Of a stretch of DNA of 64,000 nucleotides, positions 10,445 through 19,221 are shown one piece after another (position 1 is the first letter of the stretch; each line of letters opens with the position of its first letter). Below the pieces are notes generated by a model that saw only the letters and a list, made by a program, of their open reading frames with translations, ran no database searches and was not told where the DNA came from. Both the position numbers and the translations under genes were made by a program. The DNA is from Pseudoxanthomonas sangjuensis (lineage in GTDB: Bacteria > Pseudomonadota > Gammaproteobacteria > Xanthomonadales > Xanthomonadaceae), in NCBI RefSeq assembly GCF_010211755.1, contig NZ_PDWR01000003.1, positions 117,522 through 181,521 of the forward strand, in the 5' to 3' direction.

Positions 10445-12487
10445 ATGCCGCTCGCTACCCCGTCCACCGCCCGCCTGCCGCGACTTTCCAGCCGATGGCG
10501 CGGCCGCCTTCCGTACCTGCTGTCCGCCGCGCTGATGCTCGCCGGACTCGGCGCCGCCAGCGCCGCCGGCCTGCTGGGTCCGCGCATGGAATGGCGCGCG
10601 GAGCGCGCCTGGCAGGACACCTACCGCGCCATGGCGCGCGGCGTCGCCCTCGCCCGCCTCCGCTTCGCGATCCTGGCGGCACGCCGGGAAGCGATCGCGA
10701 ACCGCTCCCCCGCGCCGGCACCCGCCGCGGGAACCGGCGCCAGTGCGGCCAAGGCAGGCCGCCCGCTGCCGGCGCCAGCGATGCCCGCAACCGGCGCCGC
10801 CGCGCCCAGCGCGCCGACCACGGCCACGGGCGGGACGTCCTATCCGTCCAGCGCGCAGCAGCCGCGACGGGTCGGCCTGCCCTCCGCGCTGATGTACGCG
10901 GACAAGAACACGACCGCCTACACCCGCTTCAAGAGCTACGTCGACAGCAACGTCAGCAGCAGCGGCGGCAGCTACGGCTTCCGCGCCGCCGACGCGGCGC
11001 TGATGTACGAACTGTCCCCGGAAACGAAGTACTGCACGCTGGCGGTCAACCTGGCCGAGCGCCAGGTCGCGGCTGCCGAGTCGCGGATCGCCAGCGGCCA
11101 GAACCCCGAGGTCGCGGGCGATTCCTACCTCGAAGCCGGCGACATGATCGGCGACGTCGCGACCACCTACCACACCTGCGCCAGCTTCATCACCGCATCG
11201 CAGCGCAGCCGCTGGTCCGCCTATGCCGAGCAGACGGTCTGGAACATCTGGAACTACGGCAGCGCCAAGTGGGGCAACCGTTCCGCCCCGTGGACGGGCT
11301 GGTCGACCAGCAACCCGGGCAACAACTACTACTACAGCTTCCTCGAAGCGACGATGACCTGGGCGCTGGCCAGCAACAGCAGCACGTGGCTGAACTTCCT
11401 GCGCACCAACAAGCTGCCGGCGCTGCAGGCCTATTTCGCCAAGCTGCCCGGCGGCGGCAGCAGCGAAGGCACCGGCTACGGCACCTCGCACATGCGCCTG
11501 TTCTCGCTGTACCGGCTGTGGCGCGACGGCGCCGGCGTGGACCTGGCCAACACCAGTCCGCACGCCACCGACAGCATCTACTACTGGATCCACGCGACCG
11601 TGCCGACGCTGGACCGCTTCGCGCCGATCGGCGACCAGTCGCGCAATTCGGTACCGGAACTGTTCGACTACCACCGCCGGCTGGTGCTGGAGGCGCGCCA
11701 GGTCAGCAACACCCAGGGGGCGCGCAACCAGGCCACCTGGTGGCTGCGCAACATCTCTGTCGCGCAGATGGGCCAGGGCTACGACTACCGCTACGACCTG
11801 CTCCCGGCCGGCGCCACCCCGGTCGCGCCCACCGACCTGATCTACCACGCCAAGGGCGTCGGCCACCTGTTCGCGCGCACCGGCTGGGACCGCAACGCGA
11901 TGTGGGTGGCGATCGTCGCCGGCCCCTACAACGAGAGCCACGCGCACCAGGACCAGGGTTCGTTCACCCTGTTCGCCGGCGACTGGCTGGCGGTCACCGC
12001 GAACATCTGGAGCAGCAGCGGCATCAACCAGGGCACCGACGTGCACAACCTGGTGCGTTTCGTCCGCAACGGCTCCGTCGCCCGCCAGTGCGAATCCACC
12101 ACGCGCGCGTCGACGCTGACCGTCACGCCGGGCAGCGGCGGCGCGTTCACCGCCAACGCCAACCTGACCCCGGCGTTCTGCGACAACACGGCGGTGACCT
12201 CGTGGCAGCGCCAGTTCACCTTCGGCAACCGCAAGCTGACCATCCGCGACCAGTTCTCGATCGCCAGCGGCACCACCGCGACCTTCCAGATCAACGTGCC
12301 GGCGCAGCCCAGCTGCAGCGGCCGCGAGGCGACCGCCGGGCGCCTGCGCGTGCGCGTGCTCGAGCCGTCGAACGCGACCTTCAGCCTGTGCGGGCCCGGC
12401 AATTACGTCGAAGGCGGCGGCCGCTACCGGATCGATGTCAGCGGCGGCACCTCCGGCTATCTGGTGGAGCTGAGCGAAGCCAGCTGA
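10445..12487 (+). CDS. Heparinase II/III-like polysaccharide lyase, copy 2
   Basis: A 680-residue paralogue of the preceding gene. It begins with a membrane anchor or signal sequence (YLLSAALMLAGLGAASAAGLL), then an Ala/Pro/Thr-rich linker of about 80 residues (about 80-145) not seen in copy 1, and then the same toroid (GWSTSNPGNNYYYSF) and beta-sandwich (ESHAHQDQGSFTLF) motifs. The stretch PTLDRFAPIGDQSRNSVPEL is identical in both copies. Four cysteines in the C-terminal domain (QCEST, AFCDN, PSCSG, SLCGP) are absent or different in copy 1 and may form disulfides. Start chosen at ATG 10445 with AGGAG upstream. Probably acts in the periplasm or outside the cell on the locus's own uronic-acid polymer; this is inference. 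Confidence 0.82.
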   Translation: MPLATPSTARLPRLSSRWRGRLPYLLSAALMLAGLGAASAAGLLGPRMEWRAERAWQDTYRAMARGVALARLRFAILAARREAIANRSPAPAPAAGTGASAAKAGRPLPAPAMPATGAAAPSAPTTATGGTSYPSSAQQPRRVGLPSALMYADKNTTAYTRFKSYVDSNVSSSGGSYGFRAADAALMYELSPETKYCTLAVNLAERQVAAAESRIASGQNPEVAGDSYLEAGDMIGDVATTYHTCASFITASQRSRWSAYAEQTVWNIWNYGSAKWGNRSAPWTGWSTSNPGNNYYYSFLEATMTWALASNSSTWLNFLRTNKLPALQAYFAKLPGGGSSEGTGYGTSHMRLFSLYRLWRDGAGVDLANTSPHATDSIYYWIHATVPTLDRFAPIGDQSRNSVPELFDYHRRLVLEARQVSNTQGARNQATWWLRNISVAQMGQGYDYRYDLLPAGATPVAPTDLIYHAKGVGHLFARTGWDRNAMWVAIVAGPYNESHAHQDQGSFTLFAGDWLAVTANIWSSSGINQGTDVHNLVRFVRNGSVARQCESTTRASTLTVTPGSGGAFTANANLTPAFCDNTAVTSWQRQFTFGNRKLTIRDQFSIASGTTATFQINVPAQPSCSGREATAGRLRVRVLEPSNATFSLCGPGNYVEGGGRYRIDVSGGTSGYLVELSEAS

Positions 12488-12505
12488 CGCCCCGTTCCGT
12501 CGACT

Positions 12506-12525
12506 GCGGCGGGACCGCCCGCCGC
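12506..12525. other. GC-rich hairpin between convergent genes
   Basis: GCGGCGGG and CCCGCCGC form an 8-bp stem with the loop ACCG in the 48-base gap between the convergent lyase and GT2 genes. There is no T-run on either side, so it is not a standard intrinsic terminator, but its place suggests a role at the ends of both transcripts. Confidence 0.4.
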
Positions 12526-12535
12526 CCGCCCCGGT

Positions 12536-13330
12536 TCAGCCCGCGATCGCGCTGCGCTTGCGCAGCGCATGCCCGGCGTACTGCAGCATGTACCAGACGG
12601 CCGCCGGCAGCGACAGGCGCTCGACGTCACGGTAGATGCGCCATTGCCAACCGGCCGCGCGCAGCTTGTTCGCCGACACCGAGCCGTTGCGCACCAGGTA
12701 GAACGCCAGCGGCTCCGCGGCTGGCACGCACACCGCCTTGCCCGCGCGCCGCACCCGGTCCAGCCAGAACACGTAGTCCTCGTGGCCGATGCGCTGGAAC
12801 TCGGCGTCACCCAGGCGCCGGTCGTACATGCCGGTCAGGTTGCCGATGTGATTGCTGCCGAGCATCTCGCGGTATCCGACCTCCGCCGGCGGCGTCACCA
12901 TGGACAGCGCGCGACCGTCCTCGGCGACGCGCTGGTAGGCGGCGTAGCTGACCAGCGCGCCGCGCCGGCGCATTTCCGCGAGCTGCAGTTCCAGCTTGCG
13001 CGGCGCCCACCAGTCGTCGCTGTCGAGGAAGGCGACATGGCTGCCGCGCGCCGCGGCGATGCCGGCGTTGCGCGCCGCGGCGACGCCGGCGTTGGCCTGG
13101 CGCAACGGGCGCACGCGCGGATCGGCCGTGGCGTATTCGGCGATGATCGCCGCCGAGCCGTCGCGCGAGCCGTCGTCGACCGGGATCAGTTCCAGCGCCG
13201 CGAAGCTCTGCGCCAGCACCGATTCGATCGAACGCCGCATCGTCGCTTCGGCGTTGTAGACCGGCATAATCACGCTGACCAGCGTGTCGCCGGCCGTTGC
13301 GGTGCCCGCGGCGGCATTGGCGGGGCTCAT
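12536..13330 (-). CDS. Family 2 glycosyltransferase
   Basis: Transfers a sugar from a nucleotide donor to the growing repeat unit at the cytoplasmic face. The 264-residue protein has the GT-A fold signature SVIMPVYNAEATMRRSIESV, PVDDGSRDGS (DDGS donor-binding), NAGVAAARNAGI and the metal-binding LDSDDWW. No transmembrane domain is evident, although the C-terminus has an amphipathic hydrophobic stretch. It is the last gene of an eight-gene minus-strand block and its ATG overlaps the preceding stop by four bases (13327-13330). Donor and acceptor sugars cannot be told from the sequence. Confidence 0.88.
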   Translation of the reverse strand: MSPANAAAGTATAGDTLVSVIMPVYNAEATMRRSIESVLAQSFAALELIPVDDGSRDGSAAIIAEYATADPRVRPLRQANAGVAAARNAGIAAARGSHVAFLDSDDWWAPRKLELQLAEMRRRGALVSYAAYQRVAEDGRALSMVTPPAEVGYREMLGSNHIGNLTGMYDRRLGDAEFQRIGHEDYVFWLDRVRRAGKAVCVPAAEPLAFYLVRNGSVSANKLRAAGWQWRIYRDVERLSLPAAVWYMLQYAGHALRKRSAIAG

Positions 13331-14544
13331 GCGTGGTTGCGGCCCGACCCGGCCCACGACGACTTCGGCGGCGGCAGCACGAAGTCGCGGTAATCGTGCG
13401 GGTTGCCTTCCCTGCCCGCCTCGGCCGCCTTGGCGATGTTGTAGGCCTCGCGCGCGCTGACGTAGTGCAGCGCGTAGCGCTTGCCGTCGTTGTAGGCGCT
13501 TTCCAGGTGCGCATGCATCGCGTCGGCCGGCGCGCCGAGCAGCGTGTCCATGTCGGCCTCCTGCGTGCCATGGGTATGCACCTTGACGAACACCCATTCC
13601 GGACGGCCTTCGACATGCACGCCGGTGCGTATCCACGCATCGACGCGATCGGGCGTCGGCGGTTGTCCGCCGCGCACGTCGGCGTTCTCGATGCGCGGGA
13701 CCACGCCGAAGCGGCGGTCGCGCCAGTTCAGTCCCAGCGGCCCCTGGATCAGCATCAGGTCGCCCACCGGCGCGCCGCCGACGCGCACCGGCGTACCGCT
13801 GTCGTGCGACTTCGGCGCGTGCGGATCGTCGGTGGCGTAGTAGATCGAATTGATCGTGCGGGTCTGCGTGTCGCTGGGCGCCGACGGCAGGGTGAAATCG
13901 GCGTAGCAGCCGAGCTCGCGCAGCAGGACCAGTTCGTTGTTTATGCCGCACCAGCGCCCGTCCGGGCGCGAGTTGTCCAGGCACCAGTTGCCGTGGATGA
14001 AGCCGAAGCGCAATTCGCCGCTGGCCGGGTCGCGCGGCAGCGCGCCGTGGCGTTCGTGCAGGATCCTGCAGAAGTCGCTCATGCCGGCACGGAAGTTCGC
14101 TTCGGTGTCGTTGTCGTGGTGCAAGTGCACCTCGATTTCGCCGTAGCCGTCGGCGCACAGCTCGGCCAGCTTGTCGAGGTATTCCGGCGCGTACTCCTCG
14201 GCCGGATAGAAGAAGCTGTGCTGCGGCGGACGGCCGTCGGCGTCGCGGTGGCGCGAGGCCAGCGCGCGGTAGTCGCGGCACCAGCGGTCGACGCGCGCGC
14301 GCTGCGTGGCGACGTCGGCGCCATGCCACATCGGCTCGAAATGGTCGACAAAGCAGAACATCACGTGCACGGTGCGGTCGTCGACCCGCGGCGGCCGGCG
14401 CCGCAGCCAGCTGCCGATCCAGATTTCCATGTTGCGCGCGCGCAGCAACCGCCACACCAGCAGCGCCACCACGCCTGCCGATGCCAGCGCAGCCAAAAGC
14501 ACGATCGCCACGACGTGGATGCCCGTTCCTCCGGCCATGTTCAT
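13327..14544 (-). CDS. Membrane-anchored protein of EPS locus, possible metal-dependent polysaccharide-modifying enzyme
   Basis: A 405-residue protein with one N-terminal membrane anchor (HVVAIVLLAALASAGVVALLVW, about residues 9-30). I do not recognise the family with certainty. It has several conserved-looking metal-ligand candidates: FCFVDHFEPMW, EVHLHHDNDT, FGFIHGNW, and a late FVKVHTHGT, an arrangement recalling TIM-barrel carbohydrate esterases or NodB-like enzymes, but without their TFDDG and HSxxHP motifs. It lies between two EPS genes and overlaps both by four bases (13327-13330 and 14541-14544), so it is part of the pathway. ATG 14544 is chosen because of that overlap and the immediate anchor. 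A deacetylase-like role is only a guess. Confidence 0.65.
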   Translation of the reverse strand: MNMAGGTGIHVVAIVLLAALASAGVVALLVWRLLRARNMEIWIGSWLRRRPPRVDDRTVHVMFCFVDHFEPMWHGADVATQRARVDRWCRDYRALASRHRDADGRPPQHSFFYPAEEYAPEYLDKLAELCADGYGEIEVHLHHDNDTEANFRAGMSDFCRILHERHGALPRDPASGELRFGFIHGNWCLDNSRPDGRWCGINNELVLLRELGCYADFTLPSAPSDTQTRTINSIYYATDDPHAPKSHDSGTPVRVGGAPVGDLMLIQGPLGLNWRDRRFGVVPRIENADVRGGQPPTPDRVDAWIRTGVHVEGRPEWVFVKVHTHGTQEADMDTLLGAPADAMHAHLESAYNDGKRYALHYVSAREAYNIAKAAEAGREGNPHDYRDFVLPPPKSSWAGSGRNHA

Positions 14545-15182
14545 GCTTCCTGTGGCAACGCACGCAGTTCGAAGCCCTGCGACTTCCACTGCGGCAGCAG
14601 CGTACCCAGCAGGTCCAGCGCCTGGCCGCCGTCGTCGTGCATCAGCACGATGTCGCCGCTGCGCAACGGATGCCGCCGGATCAGCGACAGCAGGTGCTCG
14701 GCCGGCTGCCGGCTGTAGTCCAGGGTGTCGTAGGACCAGTAGCTGATGCGCCGGCGTTCGCGGATGCAGCGCGCCAGCATCGGCAGCGGCAGCACGCCGC
14801 GCGGCGGACGGAACGCATGGCGCCGCCTGCCGTCGATCGCCGACAGCAGGCGGTCGGTGCGCCCGATCTCCTCGAACTGCTCGGCCAGCGACAGGGTTTC
14901 GAAGCGTGGGTGCGAATACGAATGGTTGCCCAGCGTGTGTCCCGCCTGCGCGATGCGCCTGGCCAGATCGGGATGCTTCTCGACCTGCTCGCCGATCAGG
15001 AAGAAGCTGGCCCTGGCATCATGCCGCGCCAGCAGGTCGAGCAGCGGCTGCGTGTGCTGCGGGTGCGGGCCGTCGTCGAAGGTCAGGTACAGGCTGCGCC
15101 GGTCGGTCGGGCCGGCGGTGGTCAGCCACGCGTCCGGAATCCAGCGCAGCAGCTTCAGTCGTCGCGGACGCGGGTTAGTCAT
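14541..15182 (-). CDS. Polysaccharide deacetylase (NodB homology, CE4)
   Basis: Removes N- or O-acetyl groups from a glycan, using a metal-bound triad. The compact 213-residue protein has the CE4 motif 1 LTFDDGPHPQ (with the base and metal aspartates), motif 2 LGNHSYSHPRF (metal histidines, HSxxHP), motif 3 FRPPRG and the late motif DIVLMHD. No signal peptide or membrane anchor is visible, which suggests cytoplasmic action on a lipid-linked or nucleotide-linked sugar. Both ends overlap neighbours by four bases. Distinct from the other two deacetylase genes in the locus, which are longer. Confidence 0.92.
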   Translation of the reverse strand: MTNPRPRRLKLLRWIPDAWLTTAGPTDRRSLYLTFDDGPHPQHTQPLLDLLARHDARASFFLIGEQVEKHPDLARRIAQAGHTLGNHSYSHPRFETLSLAEQFEEIGRTDRLLSAIDGRRRHAFRPPRGVLPLPMLARCIRERRRISYWSYDTLDYSRQPAEHLLSLIRRHPLRSGDIVLMHDDGGQALDLLGTLLPQWKSQGFELRALPQEA

Positions 15183-16315
15183 GCGGCCTCCGGCGCCAGG
15201 CTGCCGGCCCGGCCGTTCCCGGCGTACAGGCGCTCGTAGCGCGACGCCATCGTGCGGAACGTGCCTTCCGCGAACACCCATTCGCGCCCGACCCGGCCCA
15301 TCGACCGCGCACGGTCTTCCGACGCGAGCAGGTCGCGCAGCGCGCCCGCCAGTGCGTCGGCATCGCCGGCGGCGACCAGGCGGCCGTTGCAGCCGTCGCG
15401 CACGATCTCGCGGTTGCCGCCGACATCGGTCGCCACGATCGGCAACGCCGCGGCGCAGGCCTCGAGCAGGGCGATCGAATAGCCCTCGCTGCGCGAAGGC
15501 AGCGCGAACGCCTCCATGCCCGCGAGCAGGCGCGGCACGTCGTCGCGGTCGCCGAGGAAACGCACCCAGGGGCGCAGGCCGAGTTCGTCGGTTTCGCGCT
15601 CCAGCTCGGAACGCATTTCGCCGTCGCCGACGATCGCCAGCACCGCCTGCGGCAGCGTGGCGCGCAACGCACGCAACGCATGCAGCAGCAGCCGCTGGTC
15701 CTTCACCGGATGCAGCCGCCCCACCGTGCCGACGATGCGGCTGCCGGCCGGCCAGCCCAGTTCGGCCGCCAGCGCCGCGCGCGCTTCGATGCCGGCGGCG
15801 GCGAAGCGTTCCACGCGGATGCCGTTCGGGATCGACAACAGGGCCGTGCGCGGCTGCACGCCCTGCCTGGCGAAGCGTTCCCGCGCGGCCTCGCAGACCG
15901 CGATCACGTAATCGGTCGCGCCCATGCTGCGGCGGTACAGCCATTCCTTGCGGCGGCCCGGATCCGCCGCGCCCATGCCGTGGCGGGTGTTGACCACGCA
16001 GGCCAGCGGCAGGCCCCACGCGGCCGATACCGCGTGGTAGTGCGCGCTTGCGTTGTGGGTGTGCAGCACCGCGCCGGGGTTGCGCCGCAGCAGCGCGCGC
16101 GCGCGCCGCATCGCCTGCCAGTCGAAGCCGGTGCGCTTGCGGCAGGCCTCGACCTCGACGCCCTGCGCGGCCAGTTCCGCGGCCAGCAGGCCGGGTTCGA
16201 ACAGGCAGACCACGCGGCAGTCGTGCCCGGCATCGCGTTGCGCGGCGATCAGGTCGATCACGGTCCGCTCGAGGCCGCCGCGCTCCAGGTTTTCGACGAA
16301 GTGGATGATTCGCAT
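15179..16315 (-). CDS. Family 4 glycosyltransferase
   Basis: Retaining GT-B transferase of 378 residues. The N-terminus IHFVENLERGGLERTVIDL carries the glycine-rich acceptor loop common in GT4 enzymes, the middle has IPNGIRVERF and VGRLHPVKDQRLLL, and the donor site includes LPSRSEGYSIALLEACAAALPIVATDVGG with the E-x7-E pattern. It is close in type to sugar transferases of XrtA-linked loci. It lies nine bases after the PaaK-like gene stop and overlaps the deacetylase start. The sugar is unknown. Confidence 0.9.
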   Translation of the reverse strand: MRIIHFVENLERGGLERTVIDLIAAQRDAGHDCRVVCLFEPGLLAAELAAQGVEVEACRKRTGFDWQAMRRARALLRRNPGAVLHTHNASAHYHAVSAAWGLPLACVVNTRHGMGAADPGRRKEWLYRRSMGATDYVIAVCEAARERFARQGVQPRTALLSIPNGIRVERFAAAGIEARAALAAELGWPAGSRIVGTVGRLHPVKDQRLLLHALRALRATLPQAVLAIVGDGEMRSELERETDELGLRPWVRFLGDRDDVPRLLAGMEAFALPSRSEGYSIALLEACAAALPIVATDVGGNREIVRDGCNGRLVAAGDADALAGALRDLLASEDRARSMGRVGREWVFAEGTFRTMASRYERLYAGNGRAGSLAPEAA

Positions 16316-16324
16316 GGTCGGGGT

Positions 16325-17668
16325 TTATTGCAGTTCGGAAACGGTGACGCGGTGCTTGCCGGTCGGCGTCGGCGGGATTTCGTCGGCGAAGCGGAAATCC
16401 AGCGCAACGCCGTCGCCGACCACCTTCTTCAGCTCGTCGCTGACCAGGCCGACCACCGACGCATCGAAGTCGCGGTCGCGGACCAGGGTGATCTCGAAGG
16501 CGTCCAGCCGCTTCTGCACCACCTGGTAGCGGCGGATCCCGGTGGCGTGCAGGAAGGCGTAGACGACGTATTCGCCGGGAACGTAGCGCCCGTCCGGGGT
16601 GCGCAGCGCATCCAGCTTGCGCCCGTCCACCGAAGCAAGCAGCGGCAGGCCGCGCCCGCAGGTGCAATGTCCGCGACCGGGGCTGGCCAGGTCGCCGTTC
16701 GCGTACCGCAGCAGCGGCATGCCGTAGTTGTGCAGGTCGGTGACGACGACCTCGCGCGGCCCGTCTCCCCCCTGCCCGATCGACTCGCCCAGTTCCACGC
16801 ACAGGTGGTCGGCGGTGACGTGCAGGCCGCGGCGGTGTTCGCATTCGGCCGCGATCAGCATGAATTCGCGGCAACCGTAGGTGTTGTAGGCGGGGCAGCC
16901 GAATGCGCGCTCGATGACGTCGCGCTGGCTTTCGTGCAGCGCCTCGGCCGCGCCGAGCACGCGCTGCGGCCGCCAGGGCTTGCGCTTGTTCGCGAGCAGC
17001 CACTCGGACAATTCCACGACCGGCGCGACGTAGGAGACGATGGTCTGCGGACGGAAGCGGTCGATGGCGTCGGCGTACTCCGCCATCCGCGCCTCGCTCA
17101 TCTCGAACGCGCTGCGCATGCGCCGGTTGAATGCGGCCTGGTACAGCCGCTCCTTCGGCTTCTGCCTGCCCGGGGCGATGCCCCACAGGTACAGCGTGCG
17201 TTCTCCCAGGCGCGCGCCGGCCCAGCCGTAGCCGCGCCACATCACCGCCAGCCGGCGTTCGTAGCTTTCGCGCGTGTAGCCGAAGCGCAACGGTTCGCCG
17301 GTGGAGCCGCCGGTGGTCTTGTACAGCAGGCCGTCGCGATGGTCGTCGGCGATCAATTGCCCGAAGTTGGCGCGGATCGCGGGCTTGTCCAGCACCGGCA
17401 GGCGCGCGTAGTCGTCGAGGCCACGGATGTCCTGCGGGCCGGCGATGCCGAGCTTCGTCCACTGCTGCCGGTAGTACGGCACGTGTTCCCAGCAATGGCG
17501 CAGCAGGCGCTGCAGCTTCTGCCACTGCAGGTGGCGGATCGCGTCTTCGTCGAGCCACTGGTTGCGCTCGTATTCGTCCAGGTGGCGCAGGGTCTTGCGC
17601 CGCCGCAGTCCCGATTCGTAGAGCGGGAACAGCACGCGCCGGAACAGCGGTTCGTACAGGCCGCTCAT
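16325..17668 (-). CDS. PaaK/CapK-like adenylate-forming protein
   Basis: A 447-residue member of the phenylacetate-CoA ligase-like group that is common in capsule loci (CapK). The ATP-binding loop is YKTTGGSTGEPLRFGYT (about residues 114-130), followed by YNTYGCREFMLIAAEC and the C-terminal region around KHRVTVSELQ. CapK-type proteins are thought to activate an acid for attachment to the glycan or to an acyl acceptor, but no reaction is settled for the capsule versions. A CxC...C-type pattern, GHCTCGRG, may bind a metal as in PaaK relatives. Its ATG overlaps the flippase stop by four bases, so it belongs to the eight-gene block. Confidence 0.85.
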   Translation of the reverse strand: MSGLYEPLFRRVLFPLYESGLRRRKTLRHLDEYERNQWLDEDAIRHLQWQKLQRLLRHCWEHVPYYRQQWTKLGIAGPQDIRGLDDYARLPVLDKPAIRANFGQLIADDHRDGLLYKTTGGSTGEPLRFGYTRESYERRLAVMWRGYGWAGARLGERTLYLWGIAPGRQKPKERLYQAAFNRRMRSAFEMSEARMAEYADAIDRFRPQTIVSYVAPVVELSEWLLANKRKPWRPQRVLGAAEALHESQRDVIERAFGCPAYNTYGCREFMLIAAECEHRRGLHVTADHLCVELGESIGQGGDGPREVVVTDLHNYGMPLLRYANGDLASPGRGHCTCGRGLPLLASVDGRKLDALRTPDGRYVPGEYVVYAFLHATGIRRYQVVQKRLDAFEITLVRDRDFDASVVGLVSDELKKVVGDGVALDFRFADEIPPTPTGKHRVTVSELQ

Positions 17669-19221
17669 GGCGCGTCCTCGGCGGGCGCGCGCCGGCTGGC
17701 CCATTCCAGGAAGCGGGCGCCCGCGCGCGGACGGCCGGCGGCGAAGCGCTGGTGCAGGTGCTGCAGGTGTTCGATGTCGCCGCGGCCCCAGCAACCCAGC
17801 AGCAGGGTCAGCAGCGCGTAGACCAGCACCAGCAGCGTCCCGCCGAACAGCACCGGAACCAGCGGCTGCATGTGCCCGCGCAGCGGCGAAGCGACGATTC
17901 CGGCCAGCGCGGCCGCCAGCAGGATGCGCGCCAGCCTGCCCCACTCGGGCTGGGCATGGCTCGCCCGGATCGCGATCGCGGCATAGCAGACCGCGCTGAC
18001 GCAGGCCACGCTGAGGAAGGCGAACGCCGCGCCGTACAAGCCGAAGTGCGCGATCAGCACCGCGTCCAGGCCCAGCTTGATCAGGCCGCAGACCACCACC
18101 AGCAACAGGATGCTGCGCTGGCGATCGGCGCTGACCAGCAGGCTGGAAGCGCCGGCGGTCATCGCCGCCACGCAGGTCGCGGTCAGGCAGATCGCGAATA
18201 CCGGCCCCGCCGGGGCGTATTCGGCGCCGTACATGAAGCGGATCGCATCGCCGCCGAACGCCATGCCGAACGCGATCAGCGGCGCGGCCAGCAGGGTCAG
18301 ATAGCTGGTGGTGCCGACGAAGCGGCGCGCGGCGACTTCGCGCCCGCGGCTCAGCGCGCCGGCCATCATCGGCAGCAGCAGCGCGCTGAACACGCCCGGC
18401 ACCAGCGTGGCCGCGCCGATCGCCAGCTGGTAGGCGACCTTGAACTGGCCGGCGGCGTGGCTGCCGGCGTACATGTTCAGGAACATCACCTCCACTTCGC
18501 TGGCGGCGAAGAAGCCGACCGACACGGTCAGCGCGGTCCAGCCCATGTGCCGGCGCACGCGCGCCAGCAACGGCGCCGGCAGTTCCAGCCCGGCGCGGCG
18601 CGGCGGCAGCAGCGGTGCGATCTGGCGGAAGGACATGCCGAAGAACACCACGCTGGACACCACGAACACGGCCAGCAGCCATTCCACCGGCGCGTCCAGC
18701 CACATCGCCAGCAGCACCAGCGCCAGATTGATCGGCGTCGACACCAGCGCCACGGCCGCCGTCGCGCGGAAGTTCTCGAAGCCCTTGGCCACGCCGATGT
18801 TGAACATGTACGAAGCGCGCAGCGCCACCGCCACCACCAGGAAGCCGAGCAGCAACCGGTGGTTCATGCCGGGCGCGATCTTCTCCCCCGCGAACACGAA
18901 CGTCGCCGCGCCCGCCAGCAGCACCACCAGCAGGAACAGCCGCTGCGCGCGGCGCAGGTAGTCCAGCAGGTACGGGATCAGCTCGGTGCGCTCGCCGCCG
19001 CGCAGTTCGGCGACGAACTTGATCGCGGCGCTGGCGGTGCCGGAATTGGTGATCGCCACGCCCAGCCCGACCAGCCAGATCACCAGACTGTACGCACCGA
19101 AACCGTCCGGGCCCAGGTGCCGGGCGATGACGATCGACGTCAGCATGCCCAGCACGTACTCGGTGTACATGCCGACCGACGAGAAGAAGGTGTTGCTGAG
19201 CGTGCGCGAGCGTTGGTTCAT
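17665..19221 (-). CDS. Oligosaccharide flippase (Wzx-like)
   Basis: Moves the undecaprenyl-linked repeat unit across the inner membrane. The 518-residue protein has about twelve to fourteen hydrophobic segments and the family's N-terminal pattern NTFFSSVGMYTEYVLGMLTS ... ARHLGPDGFGAYSL. A soluble, Arg-rich tail of about 45 residues follows the last helix. It overlaps the polymerase gene (19218-19221) and the PaaK-like gene (17665-17668), consistent with coupled production of the flippase and the polymerase. Assignment to the MOP superfamily is firm; the substrate is inferred from the locus. Confidence 0.9.
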   Translation of the reverse strand: MNQRSRTLSNTFFSSVGMYTEYVLGMLTSIVIARHLGPDGFGAYSLVIWLVGLGVAITNSGTASAAIKFVAELRGGERTELIPYLLDYLRRAQRLFLLVVLLAGAATFVFAGEKIAPGMNHRLLLGFLVVAVALRASYMFNIGVAKGFENFRATAAVALVSTPINLALVLLAMWLDAPVEWLLAVFVVSSVVFFGMSFRQIAPLLPPRRAGLELPAPLLARVRRHMGWTALTVSVGFFAASEVEVMFLNMYAGSHAAGQFKVAYQLAIGAATLVPGVFSALLLPMMAGALSRGREVAARRFVGTTSYLTLLAAPLIAFGMAFGGDAIRFMYGAEYAPAGPVFAICLTATCVAAMTAGASSLLVSADRQRSILLLVVVCGLIKLGLDAVLIAHFGLYGAAFAFLSVACVSAVCYAAIAIRASHAQPEWGRLARILLAAALAGIVASPLRGHMQPLVPVLFGGTLLVLVYALLTLLLGCWGRGDIEHLQHLHQRFAAGRPRAGARFLEWASRRAPAEDAP

